From Gammaproteobacteria bacterium UBA5109 (GTDB lineage: Bacteria > Pseudomonadota > Gammaproteobacteria > Pseudomonadales > Pseudohongiellaceae): DNA of 64,000 nt. The stretch covers positions 1 to 64,000 of the forward strand of contig DHZH01000003.1 in the NCBI GenBank assembly GCA_002414385.1, read 5' to 3'. A model generated the notes under the pieces. That model was not told the origin of the DNA and searched no databases. It saw nothing but the letters and a program-made list of their open reading frames with translations. The translations under genes and the position numbers were made by a program. Below are positions 1 to 8,477 of this stretch, piece after piece. The first letter of the stretch is position 1, and every line of letters begins with the position of its first letter.

Positions 1-10
1 TAGATAACTC

Positions 11-1012
11 TTGAACAGCTGGCAACGATGGGTACAGGCGCCCAAGACTCACCTGCTAAACAAGATCCTCTTTCAGGTACACCTGTGGGCCGGTATTGCC
101 CTGGGCGGGTATATTCTGATGATGAGTGTCAGCGGTGTGGCCTTTTTGCTCGAAGATCATCTTGACCGCCTGTTTGTTCCTTCGACAGTGCAAGCCGATG
201 GTCGGGAACCCATGTCGGATGATGAAATGGAAGCCCGAATTGAGGAGGTTTATGCCGATTTCGAAATCGTCATGATTTCCCCGCCTTTTAATCCCCAGCG
301 TGCAGCAGCGGTTGTCGTACGTCAGGATGATGTTTCCACCATTCGCTATTTTGATCCCTACACGGGTGAAGACCGGGGCAGTGCCAATCCCTGGCAGACC
401 AATATCTATCGCTGGTTGATTGATTTCCATGACGACCTGCTGATTCCCGGCATGGGCCGTGATATCAATGGCTGGGGGGCACTGGTATTTCTGGTCATGA
501 TGCTAAGTGGTTTTACAATCTGGTGGCGTGGCAAGCAGCAATGGCGCCAGAGTTTTACCATAAGCTCAAAAAGTCCGCGGGCAACATTGTGGCAACTGCA
601 TAGTGTGTTCGGTTTCTGGACCCTGTTTTTCATGCTGGCCTGGGGCCTGAGTGGCATGTTCCTGACCATTCCAGAAGTACTGCGTGTTGTCACGGAACCA
701 CTGGGCTTGAGTAATTTATTAGGCATGGGAATCGTTGGTATATCGCCCGTGGAAATCGATGCCATGCTTGAGGCCGGCACATTGGCGGATAACTACCAGC
801 TACTTAACATCAATGATTTTCGTGCCGACCGCAGTAGTGGGTTCATGGATTTCATGGTTGATATTCATTTCGGACGCTACGAATCAGGTTGGATTATCGC
901 TCTGTTGACAGTGATCGGTCTGGTGCCGGCAATGATGTTTATCACCGGTTTCATTTTATGGTGGCAGCGGGTGGTGATGCGCAGCTACCGTAAACTGATG
1001 AGCCGCAACTAA
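11..1012 (+). CDS. PepSY-associated transmembrane protein
   Basis: Inner-membrane protein of 333 residues of the PepSY-TM type. Four hydrophobic segments are visible, near residues 24-48, 150-170, 196-216 and 293-318, with a large periplasmic loop after the first and another before the last. Family members often sit beside TonB-dependent receptors and are thought to help release or reduce iron or copper complexes; that role is inferred here because the upstream neighbour lies outside the window. The only in-frame start after the stop at 5-7 is TTG at 11, suggesting close coupling to a gene ending at the window edge. A second family member lies at 29934-31487. Confidence 0.75.
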   Translation: MNSWQRWVQAPKTHLLNKILFQVHLWAGIALGGYILMMSVSGVAFLLEDHLDRLFVPSTVQADGREPMSDDEMEARIEEVYADFEIVMISPPFNPQRAAAVVVRQDDVSTIRYFDPYTGEDRGSANPWQTNIYRWLIDFHDDLLIPGMGRDINGWGALVFLVMMLSGFTIWWRGKQQWRQSFTISSKSPRATLWQLHSVFGFWTLFFMLAWGLSGMFLTIPEVLRVVTEPLGLSNLLGMGIVGISPVEIDAMLEAGTLADNYQLLNINDFRADRSSGFMDFMVDIHFGRYESGWIIALLTVIGLVPAMMFITGFILWWQRVVMRSYRKLMSRN

Positions 1013-1035
1013 TAAACTTTTCTTGCCTGATTTAC

Positions 1036-1055
1036 GTCCTGGTCTATGCCAGGAC
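1036..1055. other. short hairpin in intergenic region
   Basis: GTCCTGG (1036-1042) and CCAGGAC (1049-1055) form a perfect 7-bp stem with a 6-base loop, 24 bases after the PepSY stop codon. No T-run follows, so a factor-independent terminator is unlikely. The rest of 1013-1203 shows only an AGGGAG ribosome-binding site just before the next gene. Confidence 0.35.
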
Positions 1056-1203
1056 AGCAAAAGATTGGTGAATTTCGCCAGACGCCAGGGTGCAAACTCC
1101 AGGAACCATCCATAAGCTACTGATATTCAGGCAAAAAATACTTGGCATCAAGTTTGCTCTTCTAAGCTTAGTCCTGTTAATAATGACAAAAGGGAGTTAA
1201 GCA

Positions 1204-1833
1204 ATGAAAAAACTGACACTGTTCGTATTACTGTTCTCAGCTGGAATTTATTTCCAGCCCCTGCATGCGGAAAGTTTTGTTGTACGTGAACATGTCCTGG
1301 GTGTGGAGGGCATCGAAACACTGAATCTTGACGCCTCGGTTGGAACGGTACGCATTCGCAGTACAGAAAGTGATGAACTGCGCGTTGAGGTGGAGATTGA
1401 AGGAAAAAGAGATAACATTTTCCAGCGGCGTCGTGATGTCGATGAGATCGATGTGGAAATTGACCGACGCAATGATCGCCTGTTTCTGCGTCTGAATGAC
1501 GAAGAAGATATTGAAGCCCACTGGTTTATAGAAATGCCCGTTCTCGACAGACTCGACATTGATATGGGGGTCGGTGAGCTTGATATTGAAATCGAAAACA
1601 GCGAACTTAATGTTGACATGGGAGTCGGGGAAATCGATATTCGCGCACCTCTGGCAAACAGCGGTTTTATCCAGGTAAGTAGCGGCGTGGGGGATGCCAG
1701 AATAAGCGGCGGCCGTAACAGGCAGGAGAGCCGCCGGATAGTGACAATGCAAAGTGAAGCCGAAGGTGATGGCGACAATCCGATCACCGCCGAAGTTGGT
1801 GTCGGCAGTGTTCAGGTTGAACTTTTTGATTAA
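1204..1833 (+). CDS. secreted acidic beta-strand repeat protein (DUF4097-like)
   Basis: Protein of 209 residues with a clear Sec signal peptide (MKKLTLFVLLFS, cleavage near LHA-ES at residue 22). The mature part is very acidic and built of short beta-strand-like units with recurring GVG turns: DMGVGELDIEIE, DMGVGEIDIRAP, SSGVGDARI and EVGVGSVQVE. This resembles the putative-adhesin/DUF4097 fold, a beta-solenoid-like domain of unknown function; the family call is from pattern only. An AGGGAG ribosome-binding site precedes the ATG. Its stop codon overlaps by four bases the stop codon of the convergent dehydrogenase gene. Confidence 0.7.
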   Translation: MKKLTLFVLLFSAGIYFQPLHAESFVVREHVLGVEGIETLNLDASVGTVRIRSTESDELRVEVEIEGKRDNIFQRRRDVDEIDVEIDRRNDRLFLRLNDEEDIEAHWFIEMPVLDRLDIDMGVGELDIEIENSELNVDMGVGEIDIRAPLANSGFIQVSSGVGDARISGGRNRQESRRIVTMQSEAEGDGDNPITAEVGVGSVQVELFD

Positions 1834-2705
1834 TCTGATTTTTCCAGCAAAGTAATCAGAGAGGAGGTATCCCAGCGTTTACCCCCCTGTTCCTGGACCT
1901 GGGCATAGAATGAATCGACCAGCTGTGTCACCGGCAGTGAAGCACCGTTTTTTTGTGCTTCCTGCATGGTGATTGCCAGGTCCTTACGCATCCAGTCCAC
2001 CGCAAAACCAAAATCAAATTTGTTTTCCACCATGGTCTGGTAGCGGTTTTCCATCTGCCAGGACTGGGCAGCGCCTTTACTGATTACGCCGATCACTTTT
2101 TCAACATCCAGACCGGCCCGTTTGGCAAAATGGATACCTTCTGAAAGCCCCTGTACCACCCCGGCAATACAAATCTGGTTGACCATTTTGGTGAGCTGAC
2201 CGTAGCCACTGGGGCCCATCAGTTGTACGTTTGCCGCGAAGCACTCTATGACCGGCCTGGCCTGTTCAAAGGCCGACTGATCACCACCGATCATTACCGT
2301 CAGCTTGCCATTCTCTGCACCGGCCTGACCACCTGAAACCGGCGCATCGAGAAATTCAAAGTCCCGATCTTTCGCCACGGCACTCAGTTCACGGGCAACA
2401 ATAGCGGAGGTGGTTGTATTGTCGATAAAAACGGCGCCAGACTTGATCGTCGAGAACGCTCCCTCATCACCTATGGTGACAGCACGAAGGTCTTCATCAT
2501 TGCCGACACAGCAAAATATAAAATCTGCACCATCGGCAGCTGCAGCGGGAGAGGGAGCGGCACTGCCTTGATACTGTTCGGTCCAGCGCAGGGCTTTTTC
2601 CTGGCTGCGGTTATAGACGACAAGCTGGTGTCCGGCTGCGGCAAGATGACCGGCCATTGGATAACCCATCACACCCAGGCCGATAAAGGCAATGCGTTTG
2701 CTCAT
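1830..2705 (-). CDS. NAD(P)-dependent oxidoreductase, 3-hydroxyisobutyrate dehydrogenase family
   Basis: Beta-hydroxyacid dehydrogenase of 291 residues. It opens with the Rossmann motif GLGVMGYPMAG, carries the family substrate motif DAPVSGGQAGAENG and the catalytic lysine region GYGQLTKMVNQ. Family members oxidise 3-hydroxyisobutyrate, tartronate semialdehyde or related short hydroxyacids; the exact substrate cannot be read from the sequence. The start at 2705 (MSKRIAFIG) is chosen because AAGGGG precedes it and the reading frame upstream lacks family similarity. The gene stands alone, convergent with the GVG-repeat gene and divergent from the MORN-repeat gene. Confidence 0.85.
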   Translation of the reverse strand: MSKRIAFIGLGVMGYPMAGHLAAAGHQLVVYNRSQEKALRWTEQYQGSAAPSPAAAADGADFIFCCVGNDEDLRAVTIGDEGAFSTIKSGAVFIDNTTTSAIVARELSAVAKDRDFEFLDAPVSGGQAGAENGKLTVMIGGDQSAFEQARPVIECFAANVQLMGPSGYGQLTKMVNQICIAGVVQGLSEGIHFAKRAGLDVEKVIGVISKGAAQSWQMENRYQTMVENKFDFGFAVDWMRKDLAITMQEAQKNGASLPVTQLVDSFYAQVQEQGGKRWDTSSLITLLEKSD

Positions 2706-2827
2706 GATTTCCCCTTGAAATAACGCTCTTGAGGTGGCAAATATAGAGGATGCAAGCGGTCTTTGCCAGCTAGGGATATAGTCTGGCATAAGGTACAATC
2801 GACGCAAATTCAATACTGGAGAACAAG

Positions 2828-3448
2828 ATGCGAAGCCTGATCGTCGGCCTGATATTGCTCTCAGTGTCCGGGCCGGGACTGAGCCAGTTTGGAGAACTGG
2901 AAATTGAAATTGGTTGCCAGCGCGGCGACTGTATCAGTGGCTATGGTGTGCTGGTTGAAGAAACCGAGCGCGGTCTGACCCGTTACCGGGGAGAATTTCG
3001 TGAAGGCGAATATCACGGTAGTGGACGCCTGGAATATCTGGATGAAGACCGTGTATACAAAGGTGACTGGATGCTGGGCAACAAACATGGCCGTGGAACA
3101 ATGTGGGAACGCAGTCTTAACTGGTCTGCCGTGAACAGAATTTATGATGTGTATATCGGCCAGTGGCGCAATGACATGCGTCATGGTGAGGGGACACAGG
3201 CCTTTAATGTCAGGGACTGGCGTGAAGACCGTAATACCGAAAGGTGGCTGATTGCCAATGAGGAGAACTACACTGGTGATTTTGTCCGCGGGGTATTCAG
3301 CGGGGAAGGAACTTATCGCTGGGCCGACGGCACGTCCTACACTGGCGGCTGGGCTGCCAATAAAAAGCACGGCCGGGGTTATTTTGATTTTGGCAGTGGC
3401 ATACGTTCAGAAAGGATTTTTGAATTTGATGTGCAAGTTGATTTCTGA
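2828..3448 (+). CDS. MORN-repeat protein, exported
   Basis: Protein of 206 residues with a signal peptide (MRSLIVGLILLSVSG, about 20 residues) followed by about five MORN repeats, for example YRGEFREGEYHGSGRLEY, YKGDWMLGNKHGRGTM, YIGQWRNDMRHGEGT, YTGDFVRGVFSGEGT and YTGGWAANKKHGRG. MORN repeats form beta-hairpin ladders used in lipid or protein binding; the bacterial function is unknown. Two cysteines near the mature N-terminus (GCQRGDC) could pair in the periplasm. The stop codon overlaps the pdxH start as TGATG, so the two genes are translationally coupled. Confidence 0.8.
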   Translation: MRSLIVGLILLSVSGPGLSQFGELEIEIGCQRGDCISGYGVLVEETERGLTRYRGEFREGEYHGSGRLEYLDEDRVYKGDWMLGNKHGRGTMWERSLNWSAVNRIYDVYIGQWRNDMRHGEGTQAFNVRDWREDRNTERWLIANEENYTGDFVRGVFSGEGTYRWADGTSYTGGWAANKKHGRGYFDFGSGIRSERIFEFDVQVDF

Positions 3449-4086
3449 TGGATCTTGAAAGCCTCAGGCGTGAGTATCTGCATGGCGGCCTGAAAGAGGA
3501 AGAATTACAGGCTGATCCGCTGCAACAGTTTGAAAGCTGGTTGCAGCAGGCAATCGAATTGCAGATTTATGATCCCACCGCCATGGTTGTGGCTACTGTC
3601 AATGCCCAGGGTCAGCCTTCCCAGCGCATGGTATTGCTGAAACACCTGGATGACTCGGGCTTTGTATTTTATACCAACTATGGCAGTCGCAAGGCTGCCG
3701 ACATCGCTGAAAACGCCCATGTCAGCCTGCACTTTCCCTGGAACGATATTGACCGCCAGGTGAAAATTGAAGGCCAGGCCAGCAGGATTTCCAAAACCGA
3801 ATCCCTTAAATATTTTGTCAGTCGTCCGCGCGAAAGCCAGATTGCCGCCTGGGCCTCTGAACAAAGTCGTCCACTGAGTTCCAAACAGATTCTGCTAACG
3901 CAGGTTGAACATATGCGGGAAAAGTTCGCCAGGGGAGAGATTCCGCTGCCGGACTTCTGGGGCGGAATACGCGTGACTCCGACTTTGATGGAATTCTGGC
4001 AGGGGGGTGAGCACCGCTTGCATGATCGCTTTGAATACCGTCTGCAGGATGACAAGAGCTGGTCGATACAGCGACTGGCTCCCTGA
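3448..4086 (+). CDS. pdxH: pyridoxamine/pyridoxine 5'-phosphate oxidase
   Basis: FMN enzyme of 212 residues, the normal length for PdxH, which oxidises pyridoxine or pyridoxamine phosphate to pyridoxal 5'-phosphate. Visible family signatures are ADPLQQFESW near the N-terminus, PSQRMVLLKHLDDSGFVFYTNY for substrate and FMN contact (given in part: QRMVLLK, FYTNY), VEGQASRIS-like strand (IEGQASRISK), SRPRESQIAAWAS and the C-terminal RLHDRFEYR-type motif with final LAP. The start ATG overlaps the MORN gene stop (TGATG). Followed by two hairpins and a tRNA gene. Confidence 0.95.
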   Translation: MDLESLRREYLHGGLKEEELQADPLQQFESWLQQAIELQIYDPTAMVVATVNAQGQPSQRMVLLKHLDDSGFVFYTNYGSRKAADIAENAHVSLHFPWNDIDRQVKIEGQASRISKTESLKYFVSRPRESQIAAWASEQSRPLSSKQILLTQVEHMREKFARGEIPLPDFWGGIRVTPTLMEFWQGGEHRLHDRFEYRLQDDKSWSIQRLAP

Positions 4087-4140
4087 ACAACCGGCAATTC
4101 TGGAAATGTGAATTGCGCCAGAATTTCACTATCCGGCTGC

Positions 4141-4165
4141 TGTAATGCCCGGTAAAAGCATTACA
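4141..4165. other. hairpin between pdxH and tRNA-Thr
   Basis: TGTAATGC (4141-4148) pairs perfectly with GCATTACA (4158-4165) across a 9-base loop. It lies after pdxH and 11 bases before the tRNA; it may end pdxH transcripts or mark a processing site. A longer imperfect hairpin (GGCAATTC with GAATTGC) lies just upstream near 4093-4117. Confidence 0.35.
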
Positions 4166-4176
4166 CTTTCCATCAA

Positions 4177-4252
4177 GCCGCAGTAACTCAGTTGGTAGAG
4201 TAGCTGATTCGTAATCAGCAAGCCGGAGGTTCGACTCCTCTCTGCGGCACCA
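4177..4252 (+). tRNA. tRNA-Thr (anticodon CGT)
   Basis: A 76-base cloverleaf including an encoded CCA. The acceptor stem GCCGCAG pairs with CTGCGGC, the anticodon stem GCTGA with TCAGC around loop TTCGTAA, and the T loop is TTCGACT. The anticodon CGT reads ACG threonine codons. The first T-stem pair is a G-T wobble. Confidence 0.95.
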
Positions 4253-4272
4253 GACTCAGTGCAAGTGCCGGC

Positions 4273-5151
4273 TCAAGGTAAAACAAACAGCAGCAGTAGC
4301 GGCAGGCTGGCAAACGAGATGATGGTGGAAAATACCACAGTGGCAGCGACTTCTTCCGGCGAACGATTATTCTGCGAAGCAAACAGGTAGGAAAAAACCG
4401 CAACCGGCATGGCGCTTTGCAGAATCAGTACGCCTTTGGCTGCGCCTTCAAGCCCCAGTAATCCAGCAACACCCCACCCGACCAGAAAACCCAGTATCAA
4501 TCGCAGCAGGGCGAGAAACAGGCTTCTGTTGATACTGATGATTCTGAACTGTGCCAGGGAAACTCCCAGGGCAATCAGCATTAGCGGGATGGCGATTCCA
4601 GCCAGTAAATCCGTGGTATTTACGATCCATGCCGGTACCGGGATATCAAAATAAACCAGTAAGAGAGTCAGAATAACGGCAAAGAACATCGGGTTTCGTG
4701 CCAGACTGCCAGCAGTCATGGAGCCCTTGGAGATTGCCGCGCCGACAGTAAAGTGGAAAAAGGAATTCACGGCGAAATAGGTAATGCCCAGGGCCAGCCC
4801 TTCTTCACCAAAAGCCAGCAGGCAAAGAGGCAGACCCATGTTGCCGGTATTGGGGAACATCTGGGAGGGCAGGAAGGCGTGCAGATCGAGTTTCAGGGCT
4901 TTCAGGATAGCCAGGGCAATCAGGCCGACAATACACAGGTTCAGAAAGGCACCCAGCATCATGGACAGGAAAGGTTGTATGCTGACGCTGACTTCCATGA
5001 AAGTGGCAAAGACCAGACAGGGAGCCGAAATATTGGTGATCAGCCGGGTAACAAATTCCCGATCATAAGGTTGCTGTAACCTGGACCAGCCATAACCGAC
5101 GAAGGCGCAGATGAACACCGGCGCAATGATGGAAAATATTTGATACAGCAT
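4273..5151 (-). CDS. AEC-family transporter (auxin efflux carrier-like permease)
   Basis: Inner-membrane protein of 292 residues with about ten hydrophobic helices, beginning MLYQIFSIIAPVFICAFVGYG and ending in a run of leucines. The first helix and the motif NTGNMGLPL near the middle of the first half are typical of the AEC/bile-acid-arsenite-like permease family, whose bacterial members move malate, malonate or other organic acids. The substrate is not predictable here. The gene is transcribed towards the tRNA, directly downstream of the phosphofructokinase gene on the same strand, 30 bases apart, so co-transcription is likely. Confidence 0.85.
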   Translation of the reverse strand: MLYQIFSIIAPVFICAFVGYGWSRLQQPYDREFVTRLITNISAPCLVFATFMEVSVSIQPFLSMMLGAFLNLCIVGLIALAILKALKLDLHAFLPSQMFPNTGNMGLPLCLLAFGEEGLALGITYFAVNSFFHFTVGAAISKGSMTAGSLARNPMFFAVILTLLLVYFDIPVPAWIVNTTDLLAGIAIPLMLIALGVSLAQFRIISINRSLFLALLRLILGFLVGWGVAGLLGLEGAAKGVLILQSAMPVAVFSYLFASQNNRSPEEVAATVVFSTIISFASLPLLLLFVLP

Positions 5152-5181
5152 AAAGCGCCTGAATTATTAGTGAAGCCTGAA

Positions 5182-6447
5182 TTATTCCTGCCAGGCCGGA
5201 AGTTTTTTTTCAGTCAGTATTTTTTTCAGGCGGGCATATTGCGGCAAACCGTTTGCATAGGGCGGATAATCTTCACCCTGGATCAATGGGGCAAAATATT
5301 CCCGTGCGGCTTCGGTGATACCAAAGCCGTCTTCAGTGATGAAAGATTCCGGCATCATTTTTTCCACATTGGCTACCGCTGATAATTCTGCTTCGCCTAC
5401 ACGCCAGCTATAAGGCTTGTTACTTACGCGCACAATGGTTGGCATCACGGCATTCTTTCCGGCCAGCGCATATTCCATGGCGGCCTTGCCCATGGCATAA
5501 GCCTGCTCCACATCAGTGGCCGAGGCAATATGTCGCGCCGCACGTTGCAGATAGTCTGCCACGGCCCAGTGATATTTATAACCCAGCTCATCTTTGATCA
5601 TGTTGGCCAGGGTCGGCGCCACCCCGCCAAGCTGGGCATGCCCAAACGCATCCTTACCACCGGCTTCGGCGAGAAATGTTCCGTCAGCATAATGCGCGCC
5701 CTCGGATACAACAATGGCGCAATAACCAAACTGTTCCACGCAGCTTTTTACTTTCCGCATAAATGCAGCCTTGTCAAAGGCGACTTCGGGGAACACGATT
5801 ACGTGTGGCGCATCTCCTTCTTCTTCTGCGGCCAGGCCGGCAGCTCCGGCGATCCACCCGGCATGCCGGCCCATGACTTCCAGCACAAAGACCTTGGTAG
5901 AACTTTCACACATTGATGCAACATCAAGCCCGGCTTCCCGAATTGATACAGCAACATATTTGGCCACAGAACCAAAACCGGGGCAGTTGTCAGTAATTGG
6001 CAGATCATTATCGACGGTTTTGGGAATACCGATGCAGGTCAGGGGGTAATCTATTTCCCTGCTGAGCTGGGCTACCTTGTTGGCGGTATCCTGTGAATCA
6101 CCGCCACCGTTGTAAAAAAAATAGCCAATGTCATGTGCTTTAAAGACCTCAATAAGTCGTTCATATTCCGCACGATTTTCCTCAATACTTTTCAATTTGT
6201 AGCGACAGGAACCGAAGGCGCCGGCAGGCGTATGGCGCAATGCAGCAATAATCTCATCACTTTCCTGGCTGGTATCAATCAGCTCTTCGCGCAGGGCGCC
6301 CAGAATGCCGTTCCTGCCGGCGTAAACCTTTCCCAGTTCAGGATGCTTGCGCGCAGTTTCTATCAAGCCACAGGCAGAAGCGTTAATGACAGAGGTGACA
6401 CCCCCTGATTGGGCATAAAAAATGTTGTTTGCAGCTTGATTGCTCAT
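5182..6447 (-). CDS. 6-phosphofructokinase, probably pyrophosphate-dependent
   Basis: Phosphofructokinase-family enzyme of 421 residues, longer than the 320-residue ATP enzyme. The loop that is GGDGS in ATP enzymes reads GGGDS here, placing Asp117 at the position of E. coli Gly104, and PKTVDND puts Lys143 where ATP enzymes have Gly124. Asp/Lys at these two sites is the accepted signature of pyrophosphate use. VMGRHAGW is the fructose-6-phosphate site. The enzyme would run fructose-6-phosphate to fructose-1,6-bisphosphate reversibly in glycolysis and gluconeogenesis, saving ATP. A minus-strand start at 6447 precedes the AEC carrier gene. Confidence 0.9.
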   Translation of the reverse strand: MSNQAANNIFYAQSGGVTSVINASACGLIETARKHPELGKVYAGRNGILGALREELIDTSQESDEIIAALRHTPAGAFGSCRYKLKSIEENRAEYERLIEVFKAHDIGYFFYNGGGDSQDTANKVAQLSREIDYPLTCIGIPKTVDNDLPITDNCPGFGSVAKYVAVSIREAGLDVASMCESSTKVFVLEVMGRHAGWIAGAAGLAAEEEGDAPHVIVFPEVAFDKAAFMRKVKSCVEQFGYCAIVVSEGAHYADGTFLAEAGGKDAFGHAQLGGVAPTLANMIKDELGYKYHWAVADYLQRAARHIASATDVEQAYAMGKAAMEYALAGKNAVMPTIVRVSNKPYSWRVGEAELSAVANVEKMMPESFITEDGFGITEAAREYFAPLIQGEDYPPYANGLPQYARLKKILTEKKLPAWQE

Positions 6448-6604
6448 TATTGCTCCAATAAACAGTCAAATAAGGGAAAGATGAAATTCATATGGCTGGG
6501 TAAACTACCGGCATCGCTTCATTATAACAACGCATAAGAAACTTATTATATAGATAGCGTAGATGATAATATCCCTGCCAGAATAAATTTTGTCAGGTGA
6601 CTGG

Positions 6605-7567
6605 ATGAAGAAGCTGTGCAGGATATGTCATCAGAATACTGACGCTGCTGATTATGTGGTTCAGGAAATGATGTTCGGTACTGGTGAGTCATTTGACTAT
6701 TTCCAGTGTCAACAGTGCCATTGCCTGCAAATTTCAAATATTCCTGACAATCTGGCTGACTATTATGCAAATGACTACTATTCGAAGGAAAACGATTTTG
6801 CCAGTGCAGACAGTTCAGGCAAACAACAACGGATCATCAATTCCCTCAGACATTATTTAATTTCCGGGGGGCAGGGCAGGGTCAACTTCAAAAACGAAGA
6901 ATTCGATGTCGTTACCCGGGTAAAAATGCGCCAGGAAAGTAAAATTCTTGATGTTGGTTGCGGAAGCGGAAGACTGCCCTATGTATTGCGAGAAGCGGGA
7001 TTTGAAAATGTAACAGGAGTGGATCCCTTCATCGAAAATGAGATTGAATACCCCAATGGACTTAAAATATACAACAGGCACCTGGAAGATTTGCCCGTCG
7101 AATGGCGCTGGGACTTTATAACTTTTCATCATTCATTCGAGCATATTGTGGATCAGCATAAAACCCTGTCGGAATGCGTGAAACGCCTGGAAGACGGTGG
7201 CAGGATAATCATCCGGATTCCGGTGTTGGGATTTGCATGGCGAAAGTACGGCGTCCACTGGTATCAGCTGGACGCTCCCCGACACTTATATTTACATTCT
7301 CGGCAAAGCATCTCGTCACTTGCCGGGGAGCATGGCCTGAGAATTGAGAAGCTTATATTTGATTCAAATGCTTCCCAGTTTCTGATTAGCGAAAAGTATA
7401 AGCAGGGGGTACCTCTTATCCATCAGAAAAAAGGCAATCGATTAAAACGTTTATTAAATAAATGGCAAAAATTCAAATACAAACGCTTGAGCAGGAAATT
7501 GAATAAAAACTCTGATGGCGACCAGGCGGTGTTCATCTTAACTCGCTCTGCTGCGAGCCAGGCATAA
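6605..7567 (+). CDS. class I SAM methyltransferase with N-terminal zinc ribbon
   Basis: Protein of 320 residues. The N-terminus holds two CxxC pairs (CRIC and CQQC, about 30 residues apart), as in sugar and polysaccharide methyltransferases with a Zn-ribbon head. The SAM site reads ILDVGCGSGRLPYVL, followed by FHHSFEHI. The C-terminal 60 residues are strongly basic. Start 6605 is preferred over an upstream TTG because AGGTGA lies just before it. Probable job: methylating a surface sugar or secondary metabolite; the acceptor is unknown. It is followed after 16 bases by a second methyltransferase, likely one operon. Confidence 0.75.
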   Translation: MKKLCRICHQNTDAADYVVQEMMFGTGESFDYFQCQQCHCLQISNIPDNLADYYANDYYSKENDFASADSSGKQQRIINSLRHYLISGGQGRVNFKNEEFDVVTRVKMRQESKILDVGCGSGRLPYVLREAGFENVTGVDPFIENEIEYPNGLKIYNRHLEDLPVEWRWDFITFHHSFEHIVDQHKTLSECVKRLEDGGRIIIRIPVLGFAWRKYGVHWYQLDAPRHLYLHSRQSISSLAGEHGLRIEKLIFDSNASQFLISEKYKQGVPLIHQKKGNRLKRLLNKWQKFKYKRLSRKLNKNSDGDQAVFILTRSAASQA

Positions 7568-7583
7568 ATTCCCGAGGAGCTGA

Positions 7584-8417
7584 ATGGAAATTATGGAAGC
7601 AAAAAAACGTTATATTGACCTGATGAAAAAAGCCCTTTCGTTTACCTTGTGGACGGAACCGCCACTGCCGATTGAGGCCTACAACTACAAACGATCAGCA
7701 CTGAAAAAAACCTGGTTCTCCCTGTTGACAGGTATTTTTGATCTCTTTCATATCAGGCTGATGAAGGACAACAGGTTCAGCCAGGAAGACATCACCGACG
7801 GCAAGGTCTGGCCAGGTTATGCCGATACCATGATAGGCCTGAAGCGTCTGGATAATCTGCAGTATTGTGTGGAAACGGCGTTGAACGACAAAGTCCCGGG
7901 TGACCTGATTGAAACAGGCGTGTGGCGAGGTGGTGCATGTATTTTTATGCGGGCCATACTGGCCGCCTATGAAGACAATGAGCGCAAGGTTTATGTGGCC
8001 GATTCCTTTGCCGGCTTGCCGGAGCCTGATGCAGAAAAATACCCGCAGGATTCCGGGGATAAGCATTTTATCGAAGATTATCTGGCAGTTTCGCAGGAAG
8101 AGGTGGCCAATAATTTCAAACGCTATGACCTGCTTGATGAGCAGGTGGTATTCCTCAAGGGCTGGTTCAAGGATACGCTGCCATCAGCATCATTTACTGA
8201 ACTTGCAGTAATTCGCCTGGATGGTGACATGTATGAGTCAACCATGGATGCCCTGAAAGTCCTGTATCCAAAACTGTCTTCCGGAGGGTTTTGTATCATT
8301 GATGATTATGCCTTGAAAGGCTGCCGTCAGGCAGTTGAGGATTACCGGCAGGAACATGGAATAAACGAAGAAATCATGAAAATTGACTGGTCCGGATGTT
8401 ACTGGCGCAAAGCATGA
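7584..8417 (+). CDS. TylF/MycF-family O-methyltransferase
   Basis: Protein of 277 residues similar to macrocin O-methyltransferase. The SAM-binding region reads LIETGVWRGGACIFMRA, then VYVADSFAGLPEPD, a hallmark of the TylF family, and the metal/catalytic segment LDGDMYESTMDAL with IIDDYALKGCRQAV. TylF-type enzymes methylate sugar hydroxyls with Mg2+. A strong GAGGAGC ribosome-binding site precedes the ATG. It pairs with the preceding zinc-ribbon methyltransferase, but no glycosyltransferases or polyketide genes are near, so the acceptor is unknown. Confidence 0.8.
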   Translation: MEIMEAKKRYIDLMKKALSFTLWTEPPLPIEAYNYKRSALKKTWFSLLTGIFDLFHIRLMKDNRFSQEDITDGKVWPGYADTMIGLKRLDNLQYCVETALNDKVPGDLIETGVWRGGACIFMRAILAAYEDNERKVYVADSFAGLPEPDAEKYPQDSGDKHFIEDYLAVSQEEVANNFKRYDLLDEQVVFLKGWFKDTLPSASFTELAVIRLDGDMYESTMDALKVLYPKLSSGGFCIIDDYALKGCRQAVEDYRQEHGINEEIMKIDWSGCYWRKA

Positions 8418-8477
8418 GGCAAGAAGTCAGATGTTTGATACGCTGACTTAACTTACTGATCAGAGGTTCCTCAACAA

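Noticed and set aside
1248..1787. Minus-strand frame of 179 residues opposite the GVG-repeat gene
   Set aside because: Extremely Ser/Arg-rich, typical of an antisense shadow; the plus-strand gene has a signal peptide and ribosome-binding site.
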